Position numbers and translations under genes: made by a program. From IMG/VR virus record IMGVR_UViG_3300047564_004399, positions 1 to 20,509 of that record: 20,509 bases of DNA; one strand, 5' to 3'. The notes under the pieces are model-generated. The model saw nothing but the letters and a program-made list of their open reading frames with translations. It did no database searches and was not told the DNA's origin. Positions 17,101 through 20,509 of the stretch are shown one piece after another (positions within the stretch are counted from its first letter, which is position 1; every line of letters begins with the position of its first letter). This DNA is from a virus.

Positions 17101-19248
17101 TTAACCGTAGTTATCCCTGCTTGGGCGGATAGTGCTTCTACACTAGATAAAAGGGGGTTATCTACGCTGTTTACAGCGCGCAAGGACACACAAGAGAGAT
17201 TTCTTGATGAGTCTTATCGCATATACCCTAACTTCTTGGGGTTTGATGTTGCGTACTTATACAGGAGTCCTGTGCCTACAGGGTGGGACGCGAACACACA
17301 GGATCAACTCTCAGATGGGGGGCTCCCTCTTGGGGTGTCTCCCATAGATTTCTTCGTGAGAGATGACAGCGAAGTGTTGAGTGGCATAAACTCTTTTGGT
17401 TCTAATCATAGCGCATCAGGGTATCTCAGAAATGGGCTTCACCTTAATTTCATAGGGGCTAATGACCTTCCCCTCTCAGAGGTGCGCGCGCTACCCCCCA
17501 TGCCTGATGCTGTCCTCTCAGGGGCGAAATATGGTCAACCTAGAAGGGGTGTGTTAGTCTGTCCTGGACAGACCGACTACACAAGCTCAGACTATATCCC
17601 TAACTCAACCTATGACGCTTCGTGGACAAATGACGCGGGAGCGACACCTGCGTTATGGTTCGACCAGCCCGATAACACAGAGCCTGCCGTAGATAGGGTG
17701 TACTTCGTGCGCGCTTTTGATATGGCGTTTAGTCGAAGCGGAACGACCGAAGAAGTAGAGGGTATTTCTACGATTAAGTTTAGGGTGGTTGGGCTGTCCT
17801 TCGATGAGTTCTCAGGGGTAGATAGAGGCGTAGAAATTCAGTTCAAGATACCTGGCAAGACCGCGTGGTTAGATTGCGCGAAGTCTTATGGGTACGGAGA
17901 CATCACGAGCGCGGTTCGCGATGGCGCAGGGTGCCTCGTGTCTGCTAGTGATAAACTCCTAGTGGATGAGGGAGTCATTTGCTGCGACTTGAACCTGAAC
18001 CTGGGACAGAACTTATTTCTGAACTCAGAAGGGGAAGCTACTGTACTGGTGCGCGTCATACACCACATGACGAGCGCAGGGCGCGCCCTCGACTTTGGGG
18101 TGTCAGGAGACACTAAGACCCCTATCAGAAACAGAAGGGGTCTGATTGGACTAGAGGTGCTAAGAAATTCAAACGGGGAAAACTTTGATGGAGATGAGAC
18201 ACATCTCGTTAGAGAAATAAGTGTCAGTCTTGTGAACCTAGCAGACACCTGCGCGCTCTCTGACGATGGTGCAACAGGGGTCATTCCTACTCAATACTTA
18301 GGGTTCTCCATCGTAACGAGGACAACGACCCCTGTAGAAGGCGAGGGGTTCAGCGTCTATAGGGCAACAGGCATTTCTGATGTGTCATATCCTGTAGTAG
18401 TGGAAGACCCTGCGTTCGACTCGATGACGATATACAACTATTCTGAGCCTATGCGAAGGATGGTCTATCCTTGGGATATTACCGTTGAGCTACCCTTCCT
18501 TTACGGCTATTTCCAAAGTGTAGAGCCTGGGGTCTATACTATTTATGCGGTGACAACGGTAGACGAGAACTTAGACCCAGAGCTGAACATCGCATTCGAG
18601 GTGAACGACTCTCCCGTCCTATTGGCGAGCGGTAGTCTTACTTACACTAACTTGCTGAGTGGTGACTTAGGCACCTCAACTTATCGCATACATGAGCTTA
18701 CTATAGGGACAGACCTTTCTGTGAGTCTTAACCTAGATGTGGACACAGGAACGCGGTTAACCCCAGGGGACTTGAGGACAACTACCATCTACTTACAAGG
18801 TAGAAATGCGACGACTTATTCTGATGAAAGCACTCCTGAGGTCACATTTAGTCTATATGACCTCACAGCGGGGGCAGATGTTGTTTTAGGGTTAGGCACG
18901 GACACTAAGTGGACACTAGGGGTGGGAAATACCATAGCGTATTTCGAGGCAGACCAGGCTTTTGAGAATAGCGCGGACACTAAGTCCCTTGAGTGTTCTC
19001 TCAGGGTAGGTCGTAGCTACAAGATGACCTGCACAGGCTCACATATCGCGAGCCTAGAAATTAAGATGGCGGTGGACACCCCAACTACAAAGTGGTCTGT
19101 TGGGGCATATGCACTCCCAACAACTACGGTAGGGGGGGACTACACTCAGCTTATGCCGAGTGGGGGTAACGGGAACACCTACGAACACTATTTCTATTTA
19201 AGAGATGATGGGTATCTTGTGTTCGAGTATAGACCCGACCCCATTTAA
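14119..19248 (+). CDS. Very large fibre-like virion protein (1709 residues)
   Basis: This is the longest gene in the window. The N-terminus (NPIVVGDGVKPAQDG...NPFNTYLGDDAQSHFDDL) is followed by about 1400 residues of beta-rich sequence without enzymatic motifs I can name. Two related fibre-type domains close it. One lies at about 1468-1541 (PGVYTIYAVTT...GTSTYRIHELTIG) and one at about 1628-1708 (GRSYKMTCTGS...YTQLMPSGGNGNTYEHYFYL). The last matches a segment of the 1291-residue protein (YVQLYPSSNGSNTYYKHTF). No signal peptide or membrane segment is seen. The ribosome site is weak (GGGGA 14107-14111), and the start is three bases after the previous TAA, so translational coupling is likely. 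Size, composition and position suggest a tail fibre or baseplate appendage that contacts the host; the receptor cannot be inferred. Confidence 0.7.
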   Translation: MPKSSNPIVVGDGVKPAQDGLGNNLSTQVTIVEGAYEASQISALNPFNTYLGDDAQSHFDDLAGAVQKRPPYVGESSISFTAGALSSSISGIPDWGVLKQADAPIWERATSITFEGVTTNSEDFLLPSSETFFYNRETPLPLGIEGSDPRTDSVFNIIDPLLLGGGEGASFLCGRVGDESINVGDPNTQRDFPLTRATYAGASDGTASDGFTISGFLFPADRGTLALVHWNGDTATMLTPASSIEDIRERVIAAINLNGGNNPDDPSIFTIGADQSAFPSRLSGQYDLYELQTAKYRSDLSNGGDPIPSLSADNSLGSVRLLRDSNAAYFGEGIDVVDTTRGHLPVLFGAYEWDTGTSDWVETEANFLAYRLPMLEDYSASGIHTPRENRERFFRVVQPASTTTPFSTAGNYVTLGSDHYPSQVARYRHVVKYSEMAGVSGSEVGSIALIHFKTESAFEKLARDGIAPSPNDLWSVRLFNYNQGTAEANTISEGEAYTPTGAPTIGTPIDALSNPIIRPYVYVSDRSADSKLSADPDGKYVAVFEQYNTDLTGGVFLRENGYYTTISGVKYLLPRFYSAYREDSSRSLGYQNIDVPINFSEMGGLSPFASPFYTSTLGALFEREYKTPLNTVSLNFSAFTGEDNLSVDWSNGSTYATISESLIQRVEVPIDYMTDGLDSGSTLNAVSMRVRPLGDTGLCAFSEGLWSSALIKDPLYHYDGLGISKVLISTPIEDSASAPATKILYHSARLLSLIENCATSVVNLYVNYLSVSRTKDCAFSIFRYDEEGFRVYQELTIEQPLVLQKCSGLNKEGTFPVVQFPDYPTYRPAQYSNYTSTIDINTPIATFESVDGCFYYIEVHPTSDSSSNADYLQVVKLPSIFTNGDSGFADYQAIYDLRVTQSKLYENPSNWYESYGTLGYLLGRFLTYENGYTNHNNIASFEHPYLPALVASDDYGKWIVEAPKSDGTELPSYGNFTEDELGIISVQGMSAPLGLTVVIPAWADSASTLDKRGLSTLFTARKDTQERFLDESYRIYPNFLGFDVAYLYRSPVPTGWDANTQDQLSDGGLPLGVSPIDFFVRDDSEVLSGINSFGSNHSASGYLRNGLHLNFIGANDLPLSEVRALPPMPDAVLSGAKYGQPRRGVLVCPGQTDYTSSDYIPNSTYDASWTNDAGATPALWFDQPDNTEPAVDRVYFVRAFDMAFSRSGTTEEVEGISTIKFRVVGLSFDEFSGVDRGVEIQFKIPGKTAWLDCAKSYGYGDITSAVRDGAGCLVSASDKLLVDEGVICCDLNLNLGQNLFLNSEGEATVLVRVIHHMTSAGRALDFGVSGDTKTPIRNRRGLIGLEVLRNSNGENFDGDETHLVREISVSLVNLADTCALSDDGATGVIPTQYLGFSIVTRTTTPVEGEGFSVYRATGISDVSYPVVVEDPAFDSMTIYNYSEPMRRMVYPWDITVELPFLYGYFQSVEPGVYTIYAVTTVDENLDPELNIAFEVNDSPVLLASGSLTYTNLLSGDLGTSTYRIHELTIGTDLSVSLNLDVDTGTRLTPGDLRTTTIYLQGRNATTYSDESTPEVTFSLYDLTAGADVVLGLGTDTKWTLGVGNTIAYFEADQAFENSADTKSLECSLRVGRSYKMTCTGSHIASLEIKMAVDTPTTKWSVGAYALPTTTVGGDYTQLMPSGGNGNTYEHYFYLRDDGYLVFEYRPDPI

Positions 19249-19259
19249 TAGGAGAGCTT

Positions 19260-19961
19260 ATGATAATCTACTCTAGAAAAGACGACACGCCCATACAGAC
19301 TCTGAGGAGCTTCCCTACAGGGGTATCTATTTCTATGAACGGCAAGTATCTCTTGGATTTTCCGGACACCTTTGAGGTGGGAGATATGTCGGACACGCCA
19401 TCTAATATTGCGGAGAATATCATCAAGCCACAATTCTTAGTGGAGTACCCTTCCTATGATTATGTGGTGTATAACCCTTTGCTCAGTTCAGTTGGAGTGT
19501 TCGACACAACCGCGCGCTATCCTGCGCCTACTGGGAGTGTCCCCTCGCGCTGTAAAATAGGAGACACTCCCAACACTTGTTCTATCCTCAGAAATAATCT
19601 TGCAGCGGGCAGACCCGGAGTGGGGATTACGGAGGAAATAGATATAGCGGGGGAGACTGACGATGGTCTTGGTCGAGAGACTTATCTCTTGTATTGGCGC
19701 GCGGTCACTAAAGGGGTGAGCCATGATGTGAGTCCTGTAGGGGACTCTACTGAAAACACCCCTGCGCTTGTGACTTACTCAGAAATGGAAGACGGCGCAC
19801 AATACTCGGTTTATATCTCAAGCGATGGGGGTATCACTTATCAGAGGATAGAGAAACTCACCCCTTTCTCGTTTAGTACGAGGGCTAACTCTGTAAGATT
19901 AGCCTTCATAAACGAGGGTGATAGCGACCTCTACATACTCTCGTATGCCCTAATGTTCTGA
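19260..19961 (+). CDS. Unrecognised 233-residue structural protein
   Basis: I do not recognise a family. The protein begins MIIYSRKDDTPIQTL, has an early SISMNGKYLLDFPDTF, a pair of cysteines (CKIGDTPNTC, residues about 99-108), and a C-terminal part with DGAQYSVYISSDGG and DSDLYILSYALMF. The C-terminal segment has the look of the beta-rich fibre domains in the preceding gene, though the match is weak. AGGAG five bases ahead of ATG supports the start, 11 bases after the previous stop. Its position between the 1709-residue fibre-like gene and the paralogue of the 1062-residue gene suggests a fibre accessory or tip protein. No membrane segment or signal peptide is visible. Confidence 0.65.
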   Translation: MIIYSRKDDTPIQTLRSFPTGVSISMNGKYLLDFPDTFEVGDMSDTPSNIAENIIKPQFLVEYPSYDYVVYNPLLSSVGVFDTTARYPAPTGSVPSRCKIGDTPNTCSILRNNLAAGRPGVGITEEIDIAGETDDGLGRETYLLYWRAVTKGVSHDVSPVGDSTENTPALVTYSEMEDGAQYSVYISSDGGITYQRIEKLTPFSFSTRANSVRLAFINEGDSDLYILSYALMF

Positions 19962-19965
19962 GGAG
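19960..19965 (+). promoter_or_regulatory. Ribosome site overlapping the upstream stop codon
   Basis: GAGGAG at 19960-19965 overlaps the TGA (19959-19961) of the 233-residue gene and lies nine bases before the ATG at 19975. This fixes the start of the last gene and implies that translation of the two genes is linked. Confidence 0.6.
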
Positions 19966-19974
19966 AAAATAGAA

Positions 19975-20509
19975 ATGGCAGAGAACTTCGGTACGGGAGT
20001 GTCTAGGGTCTTAGAAGTACTAGGACACCAAATTTCTAATGTTGTCTGGCAAGCTGGAAAGCCCCCTCTCGACAGCGAACTGAACTTAATGACTCAGGTG
20101 CAATGGGAAGCCCTCGCATCTAGTCTGAGAGGTCAAGTGCATAGTGGGTTCTTGCTCGACCCCACGCGCGCGAAGGACGACTTCACTTTCTATGAGCGTT
20201 CCTCTAACTTCTTTGAAATGAACAGGAGCGCGGAGAGCCCTCTAATCGCGGTCGTAAATGGGTGGGTCATCCCTATCTTGGGGACAAACTCTGAGAACGG
20301 AGTCTCGAACGAGATACTCCTCCCTGCACCACCAGAAACCGATGCGCGCACCGATGTTGTTTTCCTAGAGGTGTGGCGCGCCCTTCTTTCACCTAGCCCT
20401 AGCACCACAGGTAAGCCATCGGCTACCACAACATTTAAGTATGGAAATGTGGACTTCCTAGAGAGTACGCACACAGACGAGATGATAGACCCTGCGCTAG
20501 GGTTCGAGA
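19975..20509 (+). CDS. Paralogue of the 1062-residue virion protein, cut by the right edge
   Basis: The frame is open from ATG 19975 to the window end (178 complete codons). It shares VVWQAGKPPLDSELNL (23-38) with VVYQSGKSILDSELNL of the gene at 10927. It also has RTDVVFLEVWRALLSP against RTDFVFLEVWKALVSP, and MIDPALGFE against LIDPEMGVE. The ~115-residue 'GDTLTLDG...GGTDG' domain of the earlier gene is missing: after the LLSP motif the sequence passes through a short FKYGNVDFLE stretch to the IDP motif. GAGGAG nine bases upstream overlaps the stop of the 233-residue gene and supports the start. Like its paralogue, it is probably a baseplate or fibre-attachment virion component. The rest lies outside the window. 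Confidence 0.8.
   Translation, partial: MAENFGTGVSRVLEVLGHQISNVVWQAGKPPLDSELNLMTQVQWEALASSLRGQVHSGFLLDPTRAKDDFTFYERSSNFFEMNRSAESPLIAVVNGWVIPILGTNSENGVSNEILLPAPPETDARTDVVFLEVWRALLSPSPSTTGKPSATTTFKYGNVDFLESTHTDEMIDPALGFE

Noticed and set aside
20190-20474. 94-residue reverse ORF near the right edge
   Set aside because: It is antisense to the truncated paralogue, whose conserved motifs fix the coding strand.
1-20509. CRISPR arrays, insertion sequences, integrase or attachment sites, diversity-generating retroelement
   Set aside because: No regularly spaced direct repeats, transposase or reverse transcriptase genes, terminal inverted repeats or template/variable repeat pair were seen.

Overview
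The window looks like the late structural region of a large contractile-tailed (myovirus-type) bacteriophage. It encodes very long beta-rich virion proteins (1089, 1291, 1062 and 1709 residues) packed with overlaps or gaps of a few bases. A gp25-like baseplate wedge protein is followed directly by a baseplate-J/gp6-like protein, the usual wedge gene order of contractile-tailed phages. No replication, capsid, terminase or host genes lie in the window, so the host cannot be named. Base composition is about half GC, the standard bacterial code fits (TAA, TGA and TAG all end genes), and most starts have Shine-Dalgarno sequences.

Layout. Positions 1-1038 hold three small leftward genes: an unknown gene cut by the left edge, an S-adenosylmethionine-decarboxylase-like (SpeD) enzyme, and a staphylococcal-nuclease-like enzyme. 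A 122-bp divergent spacer (1039-1160) separates them from a rightward structural run that fills the rest. In order these are: gp25-like wedge protein (1161-2204); baseplate J-like protein (2201-5470); a 1291-residue baseplate/fibre protein with a histidine-rich segment and a degenerate tandem repeat (5470-9345); two related small virion proteins (9369-10058 and 10273-10905), separated by a 23-codon hydrophobic ORF and a structured noncoding segment; a 1062-residue virion protein (10927-14115); a 1709-residue fibre-like protein (14119-19248); a 233-residue protein (19260-19961); and the start of a paralogue of the 1062-residue protein, running off the right edge (19975-20509).

How the parts may work together. 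The gp25-like and J-like proteins should form the baseplate wedge. The following genes probably build the baseplate periphery and host-contact fibres. Duplication is a theme: the 1062-residue protein and the truncated last gene are paralogues that differ by an inserted domain; the two small proteins are related; and a fibre-type C-terminal domain recurs in the 1291- and 1709-residue proteins. This suggests a receptor-binding apparatus built by duplication and domain shuffling. The leftward genes look like auxiliary functions (polyamine or decarboxylase metabolism, nucleic acid degradation).

Two composition signals run through the window. The word AGAAAT/ATTTCT occurs about ninety times, roughly nine times the random expectation, on both strands and in all reading frames. 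The palindromes ACGT, GATC, GGCC and CCGG are almost absent, whereas GCGC is abundant. These counts were made by eye and should be recomputed.
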